NCBI GenBank assembly: GCA_041495845.1
Contig: JBGQDM010000118.1
Location: 1 to 9,363, forward strand
Direction of reading: 5' to 3'
DNA from: JBGQDM01 sp041495845
Lineage (GTDB): Bacteria; Acidobacteriota; Terriglobia; Terriglobales; Acidobacteriaceae
Length of the DNA: 9,363 bases
The notes under the pieces were generated by a model. That model was not told the origin of the DNA. It did no database searches and saw nothing but the letters and a program-made list of their open reading frames with translations. Positions within the stretch are counted from its first letter, which is position 1; every line of letters starts with the position of its first letter. Position numbers and translations under genes: made by a program. Below are positions 1 through 7,062 of this stretch, one piece after another.

Positions 1-793
1 CCGCCTCGCGGTAGCGCGCAATCTCCCAGCGCTCCATGCCGAACGCCTTCACAATCCGGTTTCCGGTGATGGTCTCGTGCAGAATATTCTGAATGTCCGC
101 CAGTTTGTCCTGCCCGCGCCGGGCGGTGGTCCGCACCCGCCTTCCGATTCGCCGCACCGAATACAGAATGAAGGGTATGAACAACACCAGGACCCAGGCC
201 AGCCGTCCGCCGAGCAGCACCACGACGACGGCGGTGAAGAGCAGGGTAAAGACTTGCTGCAAGAATTCCGCCAGCACGCTGGAAAGCGCTGTTTGCACCC
301 GCTCCACGTCGCTGATCAAGGTGGAGAGCAGAGTGCCGGTGGCGTGGCGCTGAAAAAATGCCGCGGAACGCCGCAGCATGGCTTCATAGAGATCGTCGCG
401 CAGGTCTTTGATCAGCCCGAACCCGGCATAGTTCACCAGGTAGGTTCCGGCAAAGTCGCAGACACCCTTCAGCACCGTCGCCGCCACCATGGCAAACGCC
501 ACCACGGTCCACACATTCTGGAAATGGGAGGGAACAATGCGTTCGAGATGGAACGCTTGGGTGCTCCCCGGGATGCGAAACAGCGGGATGGTGTGGGTGG
601 CCTCGCCCGGGTACAGGACTTTGTCAAAGATCGGGCCGATGAGAAGAACACGAAAGGCGTCCAGCAGCCCCACCGACGCCAGCAGCAGCACCGACACCAG
701 CATCCGCCACCAGTAGGGCAGCACATAGCGCAGAAGGCGCAGCAAGGGGTGCCTGCTGCCCTTATTCTCCGGTTGGTCTGCGCTCTCGATCAT
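1..793 (-). CDS. MsbA-type lipid ABC exporter, N-terminal membrane half (partial, runs off left edge)
   Basis: This frame is open from ATG 793 to the window edge with no stop, giving 264 codons; an in-frame TAG lies 21 bases before the ATG. The product matches the membrane domain of type IV ABC exporters (MsbA / lipid A exporter-like), which flip lipids from the inner to the outer leaflet of the inner membrane using ATP. Visible are a first membrane segment at about residues 28-52, a second at about 95-120, the segment FFQRHATGTLLSTLISDVER (147-166), which is a conserved cytoplasmic-helix motif of the family, a further membrane pair at about 180-212, and GNRIVKAFGME (244-254), very typical of MsbA-like exporters. 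The nucleotide-binding domain would lie left of the window. It begins 50 bases after the VWFA gene stop, so the two may be co-transcribed. No good ribosome binding site is visible. The substrate cannot be told from this half; lipid A or another lipid/drug is possible. Confidence 0.88.
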   Translation of the reverse strand, partial: MIESADQPENKGSRHPLLRLLRYVLPYWWRMLVSVLLLASVGLLDAFRVLLIGPIFDKVLYPGEATHTIPLFRIPGSTQAFHLERIVPSHFQNVWTVVAFAMVAATVLKGVCDFAGTYLVNYAGFGLIKDLRDDLYEAMLRRSAAFFQRHATGTLLSTLISDVERVQTALSSVLAEFLQQVFTLLFTAVVVVLLGGRLAWVLVLFIPFILYSVRRIGRRVRTTARRGQDKLADIQNILHETITGNRIVKAFGMERWEIARYREA

Positions 794-843
794 GCCGGGC
801 AAGGCGCTATTCTAACCCGACTCGAGCCACTCCGTTTGGCGCC

Positions 844-2034
844 TTACTCGACCACGTGTTTCGCCGTATATCCCTCGCGGGCATAAACGACAAACTTTAC
901 ATCATGCCCCTTCTGGTCTTTCACTTTCAGGGGGCCGCCGTCCGGCGCCACCACATCCACCTTCAGCTTGCGGTAGGTACCGTCCAGCTTGGCGTTCGTC
1001 GGTTTGTACGCAATCGTGTACTGATTCCGGATCGATTGCGCAATGTCGCCGAAGATCTCGCGCAGCTCCGCCTGGAAGCGCGGGAAATAGGCGCGCCCAC
1101 CGGTCAGCCGCGCAAACGTGTTCATCTGATTGTCCGCCTGCAGATTGTCCAGGTTGGTGATCGCGCCGGTGTACCCGTGGTTATCCAGCCACTCGCGCCG
1201 CGCCCGCCCGATGCTCACCGCATAGATCGTGATGTCCTTCACCGCCTTGACTTTCTTCAATATCTGGTCAAAGTTCAGTTTGCTGAAGGTGTCGCGACCG
1301 GTGGAAATCAGGATCACGTATTTGTGGCCTTCCGTCCCGTCCAGGCGGTCGAGCGTGTCATAGAGCGCGTCGAACAGATTCCGTTCCTGGAACCCGGGGA
1401 TGCGCAGCGTATCAATCGCTCCCAGTACCGCGCGCTTGTCCTGGGTAAAGTCCACCAAGATGTGTGGCCGCATGTCATACGACACCACCGCCACGTAATC
1501 TTCTTTCTTCAACCCGCTGGCAAAGTTGTAGGACGCGTTCAGCGCTTCATACATGTAGTTGTAGTTGGTGGAAGCGTACTCGATCAGCATCGCCGCCGTG
1601 ATGGGCGCTTCCGACACGTTGAAATTGCTCACGATCTGCGGCGCGCCGTCTTCTGAGATGCGGAAATTCTCTTTTTTCAACCCGGGAATGAACTGCCCGT
1701 CCTTGGTCGTCACCAGCACATCAAGATTGACCAGCGGGACGTCGACCCGGATGGAATAGTCGGGCATGCCCTCAATTTTCTTCGGCTTGGGCGGCGGGGG
1801 CGGCGGCGCCTCATCTTTCTTCTTAGGCACCACGTAAGGCCCGACCTGTTGGTTGGCGCCACCGGCTTCAGGCGGAGCTTCCTGCTGTGGTTGCTGCTCG
1901 GCCTTTTTTTCCGGCGCTGCGGTGGGCGGCTGCTGCGCCGGTAGCGATGCGGCCGCAGCAGTGAGAAGGCCGCAAAGGAGCGCCGCCAACCACCACCCAC
2001 GATTTCTAAAACCGTTGAAAGCAGACGACTTCAT
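844..2034 (-). CDS. Secreted VWFA-related (Acidobacteria-type) domain protein
   Basis: The 396-residue product starts with a Sec signal peptide (basic NRGWW, hydrophobic core about 15-30, likely cleavage near LPAQ at 31-34). A low-complexity Q/P/A/E linker and a KKKDEAPPPPPPKPKK stretch (71-86) follow. The segment IRVDVPLVNLDVLVTTKDG (95-113) then FIPGLKKENFRISEDG (115-130) is the characteristic entry into the VWFA-related domain seen in many acidobacterial paralogues. The von Willebrand A-like fold runs about 147-345 and ends in QYTIAYKPT (338-346), also typical, then a small beta tail. The metal-site motif is degenerate: EYAST (152-156) replaces DxSxS and STG (244-246) replaces the usual (S/T)DG, so metal-dependent binding is doubtful. 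A Shine-Dalgarno GAGGGAG seven bases before the ATG fixes the start. It probably acts in the periplasm or outside the cell; its partner is unknown. It is transcribed divergently from the S55 gene and precedes the MsbA-type gene. Confidence 0.9.
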   Translation of the reverse strand: MKSSAFNGFRNRGWWLAALLCGLLTAAAASLPAQQPPTAAPEKKAEQQPQQEAPPEAGGANQQVGPYVVPKKKDEAPPPPPPKPKKIEGMPDYSIRVDVPLVNLDVLVTTKDGQFIPGLKKENFRISEDGAPQIVSNFNVSEAPITAAMLIEYASTNYNYMYEALNASYNFASGLKKEDYVAVVSYDMRPHILVDFTQDKRAVLGAIDTLRIPGFQERNLFDALYDTLDRLDGTEGHKYVILISTGRDTFSKLNFDQILKKVKAVKDITIYAVSIGRARREWLDNHGYTGAITNLDNLQADNQMNTFARLTGGRAYFPRFQAELREIFGDIAQSIRNQYTIAYKPTNAKLDGTYRKLKVDVVAPDGGPLKVKDQKGHDVKFVVYAREGYTAKHVVE

Positions 2035-2164
2035 GCCAAAACTCCCTCATCACCATATGCTAGTATAGATGCAGATTCCGCGCCTGGTGGATGTTTTGGC
2101 GCAAGTGCTCCCCGGCAGCCAGCCGTTCGCGCGGATCGCGATCTCGGGAGAACCAGCGCATCCC
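2035..2164. promoter_or_regulatory. Divergent intergenic region, likely promoters for both arms
   Basis: This 130-base spacer lies between the start codons of two divergent genes, so both promoters are expected here. An AT-rich core at 2054-2070 contains CATATG and, on the minus strand, TATACT (2062-2067), one base off a -10 box; on the plus strand TATAGA (2064-2069) overlaps it. No convincing -35 box is seen for either. An upstream in-frame ATG at 2069 falls inside this core. The positions of the promoters are inference. Confidence 0.35.
2042..2048 (-). promoter_or_regulatory. Ribosome binding site of the VWFA-related gene
   Basis: On the minus strand the sequence reads GAGGGAG followed by seven bases and then the ATG at 2034. 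This is the best Shine-Dalgarno in the window and supports the chosen start. Confidence 0.7.
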
Positions 2165-3952
2165 ATGAAGCCACTCGCCCTGCTGCTCGCTGCCATCCTA
2201 CATCTCTGCGCTTCCCTTCCGGCCCAAACCCCCGTGGCAACGATTCCGCTAGCTGAGATTCATGCTGGCATGCGCGGCGTTGCCTATACGGTATTCCAGG
2301 GTCGCCAGCCGGAAGCCATGGAGGTTGAAGTCCTCGGCGTCATGCACAACGTGAATGGCCCCAAGAGCGACGTCATCCTCGTCCGGCTCCACGGACCCAA
2401 AGTTGAATATACCGGCGTGGTGGCCGGCATGAGCGGCAGCCCCGTTTATTTTGATGGCAAGTTGGCTGGAGCGCTGGCTTTCCGCATTGGTGAATTTTCC
2501 AAAGAGCCCATTGCCGGCGTTACCCCCATTGGCGAGATGCTGGAGATTAACGCGCTCGACCGCACTCCTGCGTCGGACGCGCCTGCCTCATCGACCAGCA
2601 CCCCAGGCAGCACCGTCGTCACCGCTTCGCGTGCATCCACTCCAGAGACGGCGTCCGCCAACAATTCCGGGTTCACCAATGTTCTGACTCCGATCGAGAC
2701 CCCACTCGTCTTCACCGGCTTTAGCGAAGCTGCGGTCCGCCAGTTCGCGCCGCAGTTTGCCGGCGCGGGCGTCGTCCCAGTGATGGGGGCGGGTTCCTTC
2801 AGCGGCGGCAAGCAGCCCGAACCGCTGGTTGCAGGCACCACAGTCAGCGCCGTTCTGGTTCGTGGTGACATGGACATCAGCGCCGCCTGCACCGTCACCT
2901 ACGCCGACGCCGAACGCCTGCTCGCATGCGGCCACCCGCTCATGCAGTTTGGCAGTGTCGACCTGCCGATGAACAAGGCGGAAGTCCTGGTCACTCTGGC
3001 TTCGCCCGCCAACGCGTTCAAGATCGTCAACACCACGGAAAATGCGGGCACCTTTGTTCAGGACCGTCACGCTGGCATCCTCGGCGTCTTCGGAAAAGAC
3101 GCGCATATGATCCCGGTGACGCTCAACGTACACAGCGCCACCGGCGAAAAGGAGTTTCACTACGAAGTCCTGAACAACCCGCGCATCAGCCCCATTGCGT
3201 TGATGGTTACGGTATTCAACGCGCTGCACGGCCTCAATGAGTACGGTGAGGAAATCACTTACCGGATGCGCGGCAGGATTGACGTTGACGGCTATCCGCA
3301 GGTGAACTTGAAGAACGTGTTTTCGCCCACCGAATCGGGGCAGCCGGGCGCGCTGCAGGCCGCCCTGGGCATCGGCGACCGCTTTGGCCGCATCTTCGAA
3401 AATCCTTACAGCGTTCCGCAAATCCGCTCCGTCAACCTGGATTTCGATCTCGTCCGCGAACGCCGCTGGGCAGTACTCGAAAACGCCCGAGCAGAACTCA
3501 ACGAGGTTCGCCCAGGCGACGATCTCACCATTGAGGCCGTTCTCCGCCCCTACCGCGGGGAACGCATCGTCCGCCGCATTCCGGTCCACATCCCCGCCTC
3601 CGCAGCCAAAGGGATGTTTCGCGTTCTGGTCAGCGACGGCGACACGCTCGACCGGTTGCGTCGCGGTCCAGCCGCGTTCTCCCGCCGCCTTGATCTTGCT
3701 TCCACCATCGCGTTACTCAACCGCGAACACAGCAATAATCGCCTTTATGTTTCCTTGCTCCAGGCCGATCCCGAAGCCATCATCGGCGACAAAGTCCTGC
3801 CCGCCGTCCCGCTCTCGGTCATGAATGTTCTCGACGGCATGCGCAGCACGCAGGAGATGGTGGTGCTGGCCGAATCCGCCGTCAATGAAGCTTCCTCGGA
3901 ATTCGACTCGGTGATCACCGGCGCGCAAGTCCTGACCATCAACATCAAGTAA
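2165..3952 (+). CDS. Exported SpoIVB-type peptidase S55 domain protein (permuted motif order)
   Basis: I place the start at ATG 2165 (595 residues), because the protein then begins with a good signal peptide (MKPLALLLAAILHLCASLPA); an earlier in-frame ATG at 2069 would bury it behind 32 unrelated residues. GGGAGA at 2144-2149 is a weak, rather distant binding site. The segment around residues 34-126 resembles the C-terminal half of the S55 domain: VEVLG, then VVAGMSGSPVYFDGKLAGAL (86-105; putative nucleophile Ser92), then GVTPIGEML. A Ser/Thr/Pro-rich linker (about 133-168) follows. ACGHPLMQFG (254-263; His257) and GTFVQDRHAGILGVFG (295-310) then resemble the N-terminal half of S55, with the His-containing motif. 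The remainder (about 350-595) is a beta-rich extension with RPGDDLTIEAVLRPYRGE (449-466). In SpoIVB the His precedes the Ser, so the order here is swapped. It is likely periplasmic and may be a serine protease or an inactive relative. It sits 42 bases before the propeller gene, suggesting co-transcription. Confidence 0.85.
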   Translation: MKPLALLLAAILHLCASLPAQTPVATIPLAEIHAGMRGVAYTVFQGRQPEAMEVEVLGVMHNVNGPKSDVILVRLHGPKVEYTGVVAGMSGSPVYFDGKLAGALAFRIGEFSKEPIAGVTPIGEMLEINALDRTPASDAPASSTSTPGSTVVTASRASTPETASANNSGFTNVLTPIETPLVFTGFSEAAVRQFAPQFAGAGVVPVMGAGSFSGGKQPEPLVAGTTVSAVLVRGDMDISAACTVTYADAERLLACGHPLMQFGSVDLPMNKAEVLVTLASPANAFKIVNTTENAGTFVQDRHAGILGVFGKDAHMIPVTLNVHSATGEKEFHYEVLNNPRISPIALMVTVFNALHGLNEYGEEITYRMRGRIDVDGYPQVNLKNVFSPTESGQPGALQAALGIGDRFGRIFENPYSVPQIRSVNLDFDLVRERRWAVLENARAELNEVRPGDDLTIEAVLRPYRGERIVRRIPVHIPASAAKGMFRVLVSDGDTLDRLRRGPAAFSRRLDLASTIALLNREHSNNRLYVSLLQADPEAIIGDKVLPAVPLSVMNVLDGMRSTQEMVVLAESAVNEASSEFDSVITGAQVLTINIK

Positions 3953-3994
3953 ATGCCACCATCTTCCATTCGCACTGAGGTGCACGCTCTCATC

Positions 3995-6292
3995 ATGAAT
4001 TGCCGCGCTGCTTTTTTCCTTGCCCTCTTGGTTGTGTCCTCGCTCTTCGCCGCCGCCGAAGGCACTCGCACCTGGGAACAATCCCGCTTCGACGACTTCA
4101 GCAAAGGCACCGCTCACGGCGTCGCTCTACGCAGCACCGGCGGACTCGAGTTAGCCCCAGCCTGGAAAGATCTCGCCGCCACTCCTTCGACTTACATCTG
4201 GTCGCTCGCCGCGGATGAAAACGGCGCCGTCTTTGCGGCTGCGGGCAGTCCCGCTCGTGTCTATCGCGTCACGGCCGACGGCAAAGCCTCCGTCATTTTT
4301 GAAGCCCGCGAATTGCAAGTGCAGTCCATCGCCGCAGCCAAGGGCGTTCTCTACGCTGCTACGGCTCCGGATGGCAAGGTGTACAAGATCGAACGCAAAC
4401 CGGGCGCGGCCGCGCCTGTGTCTTCAGCCGGAGCGAACAGCGTTTCCACTGATCCCGCCTGGACGTCGTCCGTCTTCTTCGATCCGGTAACCAAGTACAT
4501 TTGGGGCCTCGCGCTCGATGCTGGAGGAAATCTTTTCGTCGCTACGGGCGACCACGGCGAAATTTTCCGCGTCACGCCCCAGGGCAATCACTCGCGCCTC
4601 TTTCAGAGTGATGAAGCCCACATCCGCAGCCTGGTGGTGGACGGCAACGGCAATCTGATCGCGGGCTCCGATGGCAGCGGCCTCATCTACCGCATTTCAC
4701 CCCAAGGTGAGGCGTTTGTACTCTTCAGTACCGCGCGCAAGGAAATCACCGCGCTCGCTCTGGACGGCGACGGCAACATCTACGCTGCTGCTGTCGGCGA
4801 CAAACGTCCCAGCCCTCCGGCAACCCCGGGGCAGACACCCACGTTCACGCCGATCACTCCCGGCGTGACTTCCGCGCCGCAGCCGATCGCTTCCGGCAAC
4901 CCTGGCTTTCCACAAACCCCTTTCACCGGACCGTTTCCCTTCCCGGCATTCGGCGCCAGCACCGGCTCGGACATTTATCGCATCGCCACCGACGGCGCCC
5001 CGCTTAAGGTATGGACTTCACGCGACGAGTTGATCTACACCCTCGCCTTTGATGGCGGCGGAAGGCTGCTCGCAGGTACGGGCAATCGCGGCCGCCTGCT
5101 CGCCATCACCGGCGCCAGCCGCGGCGAAGACGACTACAGCGAACTCCTGCGCGCACCCGCGTCCCAGATCACCGCTCTCGTCCGCGGCCGCAACGGCAGC
5201 CTCTTCGCCGCCACCAGCAATCTTGGCAAATTGTTTCTGCTGGGCCCCGCGCCGGAAAATGAAGGTTCCTTCGATAGCGACGTCTTCGACGCCCGCCTCT
5301 TTTCCCACTGGGGCCGTCTTGAATTCCGCGGCGCCGGAAATGTTGATGTGCTTGTACGCAGCGGCAACGTGGACAATCCCGACCGCAACTGGAGCTCGTG
5401 GCAGCGCGTGGACCTCGCGCACGGCGCACCCATCCCCGCTCCGCCGGCCCGCTTCCTGCAGTGGAGAGCCGTTCTCCACGCTGGCTCGACCGCGCCGCGC
5501 GTGGAAAGCGTGGCCGTCAACTACCTCCTGCGCAACGTCGCGCCGCAAATTGACGAAGTCAATGTCGCGCTCGGAGTGCGCTACCAATCTTCGCCGCGCC
5601 CGGTCGGCCCCGAAGTCACGCTCAGCACCACCGGTTCAAATCCGCAACAGCCGCGCTACGAGCCGCCGGTACCCACGGTGCGCGACCCCGATGCCCTGAG
5701 CGTGAAATGGTCGGCCCACGACGATAACGACGATCAACTCGTCTACTCACTTTATTACCGCGGCGACGGCGAGTCCCGCTGGCTCTTGCTGAAGGACAAT
5801 CTCACGGACAGGTTTTATTCACTCGATGCCAGCCTGCTGCCCGACGGCGGCTACACCATGAAGGTAGTCGCTTCCGACACGCCCTCCCATCCACCGGGAC
5901 AGGACCTCGGCAACGAAAAAGAAAGCTCCCACTTCGAAATTGATTCCACCCCGCCGGTGATCGCAGGCCTCAGCGGGACCCTTGAGAGCGGCCGCCTCCG
6001 CGTTCGCTTCAGCGCCACTGATTCTTTCTCCCCCATCAAACGCGCCGAAGCTTCACTGGACGCCGGCGACTGGCAGTTTGTCGAGCCCACGGGACAGCTT
6101 TCCGACGCGAGGACGGAAAGTTATGACTTCCAGTTGCCCCTCGCGGAAATGCCCGCAACGGCGACCGCCTCCACGCGAACGGCAAAGAAAACGCCCGCCG
6201 CTGAGGGCCCGATTGAGCACGTCATCGTTGTCCGCGTTTACGACCGCTACGACAACCTTGCCTCCGCCAAAACTGTCTTGCGCGCGCGGTAG
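3995..6292 (+). CDS. Exported seven-repeat beta-propeller protein with C-terminal Ig-like region
   Basis: The start at ATG 3995 (765 residues) gives a clean signal peptide (MNCRAAFFLALLVVSSLFAA) and has GAGGTG at 3977-3982 upstream. An in-frame ATG at 3953, directly after the previous stop, lacks a binding site and adds 14 residues before the signal. Seven repeats of the pattern I-x-(S/A)-L-x-x-D-x-x-G-x-(L/I/V)-(F/Y)-x-A-(T/A)-x-x-x-G-x-(I/V)-(Y/F)-(R/K)-(I/V) fill about residues 67-417, for example WGLALDAGGNLFVATGDHGE (170-189), which fits a seven-bladed propeller. A 55-residue Pro/Thr-rich insertion (about 270-324) splits the fifth repeat. Next comes a beta-rich region (about 425-515, with RNWSSWQRVD and FLQWRAVL) and Ig/fibronectin-like segments (about 565-650 and 654-765). 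It is probably periplasmic or surface-exposed, with a binding or scaffold role; no catalytic motif was recognised. Following the S55 gene at 42 bases, it may be its partner or substrate, which is inference. Confidence 0.82.
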   Translation: MNCRAAFFLALLVVSSLFAAAEGTRTWEQSRFDDFSKGTAHGVALRSTGGLELAPAWKDLAATPSTYIWSLAADENGAVFAAAGSPARVYRVTADGKASVIFEARELQVQSIAAAKGVLYAATAPDGKVYKIERKPGAAAPVSSAGANSVSTDPAWTSSVFFDPVTKYIWGLALDAGGNLFVATGDHGEIFRVTPQGNHSRLFQSDEAHIRSLVVDGNGNLIAGSDGSGLIYRISPQGEAFVLFSTARKEITALALDGDGNIYAAAVGDKRPSPPATPGQTPTFTPITPGVTSAPQPIASGNPGFPQTPFTGPFPFPAFGASTGSDIYRIATDGAPLKVWTSRDELIYTLAFDGGGRLLAGTGNRGRLLAITGASRGEDDYSELLRAPASQITALVRGRNGSLFAATSNLGKLFLLGPAPENEGSFDSDVFDARLFSHWGRLEFRGAGNVDVLVRSGNVDNPDRNWSSWQRVDLAHGAPIPAPPARFLQWRAVLHAGSTAPRVESVAVNYLLRNVAPQIDEVNVALGVRYQSSPRPVGPEVTLSTTGSNPQQPRYEPPVPTVRDPDALSVKWSAHDDNDDQLVYSLYYRGDGESRWLLLKDNLTDRFYSLDASLLPDGGYTMKVVASDTPSHPPGQDLGNEKESSHFEIDSTPPVIAGLSGTLESGRLRVRFSATDSFSPIKRAEASLDAGDWQFVEPTGQLSDARTESYDFQLPLAEMPATATASTRTAKKTPAAEGPIEHVIVVRVYDRYDNLASAKTVLRAR

Positions 6293-6342
6293 TGGAGAGG
6301 CGTTGGTGAGCCCGGGTAAGAGCGAAGAGTTCAGCGCTCCCC

Positions 6343-6382
6343 GGCAAATTGCAGAGGTCCTTCGCTTCGCTCAGGATGACAG
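6343..6382. repeat. Fragment of a dispersed intergenic repeat
   Basis: The bases GTCCTTCGCTTCGCTCAGGA (6357-6376) followed by TGACA match, from memory, a dispersed intergenic repeat common in Acidobacteria and other genomes, whose translations give recurrent spurious peptides such as RSFASLRMT and LRFAQDD. Both peptides are readable here in two frames. A short inverted pair GAGCGAAG (6320-6327) and CTTCGCTC (6365-6372) spans part of the element. It lies in the 128-base spacer between the propeller gene and the methyltransferase gene. Its extent is approximate. Confidence 0.6.
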
Positions 6383-6420
6383 TTCTGTGGAACGGCCATC
6401 AGCGTAAACTCTCCTCACTC

Positions 6421-6987
6421 ATGCTCCTTCTCGCCTGGCTCGCCTGCGCCGTCTACGCCACCATCCCCGCCTTCTGGCTGATGATTCATCCCTTTGCCAA
6501 AACCTGGCGCGCCCGTCGCCGCAACCCATACTTTGTTCTCGTTCCCGCTTGGGTCGCCCTGTGGATCGCGTCCGCTGCGGTCACCCGCCCGTGGCGCACT
6601 ACTCGTCTCTATGACGCTCCCTTCGCCTGGATTCCCGCCGCTGCCTTTTTCGCTCTCGGTATCTTGCTCTACTTCCTCTCCTCGAAAGATTTCTCGCGCA
6701 AGCAGATCGGGGGCCTTTCCGAACTCCTCTCGCAACCTGACCAGCACCTGGCTACCAGCGGCATTCGGGCTCGAGTTCGTCATCCCATTTATCTCGCCCA
6801 CCTGCTCGAAATGGTGGCATGGAGCCTGGGCAGCGGCCTCACTGTCTGTTATGCGCTTACGGGTTTCGTCATGGTCACGGGCGCGCTCATGATGCGCATG
6901 GAAGACAACGAACTCGAAGAACGCTTTGGCGCGAGCTATCGGGAGTACCGCGCCAGTGTTCCCGCCATCGTCCCGAGATGGCGATGA
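6421..6987 (+). CDS. Isoprenylcysteine carboxyl methyltransferase (ICMT/PEMT) family membrane protein
   Basis: This 188-residue product is a small integral membrane protein with four to five hydrophobic segments (about 1-24, 37-54, 68-87, 124-157). The C-terminal half has the hallmark of the ICMT/PEMT methyltransferase family: GIRARVRHPIYLAHLLE (114-130, with the RHP motif), a hydrophobic hairpin, then EDNELEERFGASYREY (161-176) and VPAIVPR. These residues form the S-adenosylmethionine pocket in characterised members. In bacteria the substrate of such proteins is usually unknown; phospholipid, isoprenoid or small-molecule methylation are all possible. I chose ATG 6421 because the upstream in-frame ATGs at 6349 and 6376 sit inside a dispersed repeat and would add a spurious RSFASLRMT N-terminus. 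No clear binding site precedes any of the three. It ends 75 bases before the permease gene. Confidence 0.8.
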   Translation: MLLLAWLACAVYATIPAFWLMIHPFAKTWRARRRNPYFVLVPAWVALWIASAAVTRPWRTTRLYDAPFAWIPAAAFFALGILLYFLSSKDFSRKQIGGLSELLSQPDQHLATSGIRARVRHPIYLAHLLEMVAWSLGSGLTVCYALTGFVMVTGALMMRMEDNELEERFGASYREYRASVPAIVPRWR

Positions 6988-7010
6988 CCGGCCCAGCCAA
7001 CTTCTTCTTC

Positions 7011-7016
7011 TATAAT
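7011..7016 (+). promoter_or_regulatory. Candidate -10 box upstream of the LolC/E-type gene
   Basis: TATAAT matches the sigma-70 -10 consensus perfectly and sits 46 bases before the permease ATG in a GC-rich spacer. No good -35 is found at 16-18 bases; ATGACC (6984-6989) is 21 bases away and overlaps the methyltransferase stop. If used, transcription would begin near 7023 and the leader would consist mainly of the heptamer repeats. Confidence 0.4.
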
Positions 7017-7030
7017 CGGCCTGGCTTTAA

Positions 7031-7060
7031 CTGAAAGCTGAGAGCTGATAGCTGAAAGCT
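7031..7060 (+). repeat. Four 7-base tandem repeats (CTGAAAG-like) just before the permease start
   Basis: Four consecutive heptamers read CTGAAAG, CTGAGAG, CTGATAG, CTGAAAG, then a partial CT, ending two bases before the ATG at 7063. The units differ only at the fifth base. They occupy the place of the ribosome binding site, and no canonical Shine-Dalgarno is present. Confidence 0.85.
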
Positions 7061-7062
7061 CC

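Noticed and set aside
1..793. Truncated ABC exporter as a pseudogene
   Set aside because: The frame is open to the window edge, so the missing ATPase half is explained by the window boundary.
77..886. 269-codon + strand open frame opposite the MsbA-type gene
   Set aside because: It is rich in Q, H and G, resembles no family, and is antisense to a clearly recognisable ABC exporter; a GC-rich shadow.
856..1656. 266-codon + strand open frame opposite the VWFA-related gene
   Set aside because: Antisense shadow of a well-supported gene; its R/H/V-rich composition matches reversed codons, with no domain.
2588..3589. 333-codon minus-strand open frame inside the S55 gene
   Set aside because: Antisense shadow; the sense frame has clear S55 motifs and a signal peptide.
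5018..5587. 189-codon minus-strand open frame inside the propeller gene
   Set aside because: Shadow frame rich in A, E and V with no recognisable domain; the opposite strand carries regular propeller repeats.
6320..6372. Inverted pair GAGCGAAG / CTTCGCTC as a terminator after the propeller gene
   Set aside because: The 8-base arms are 37 bases apart with no U-run after them, and one arm belongs to the dispersed repeat; not a credible terminator.
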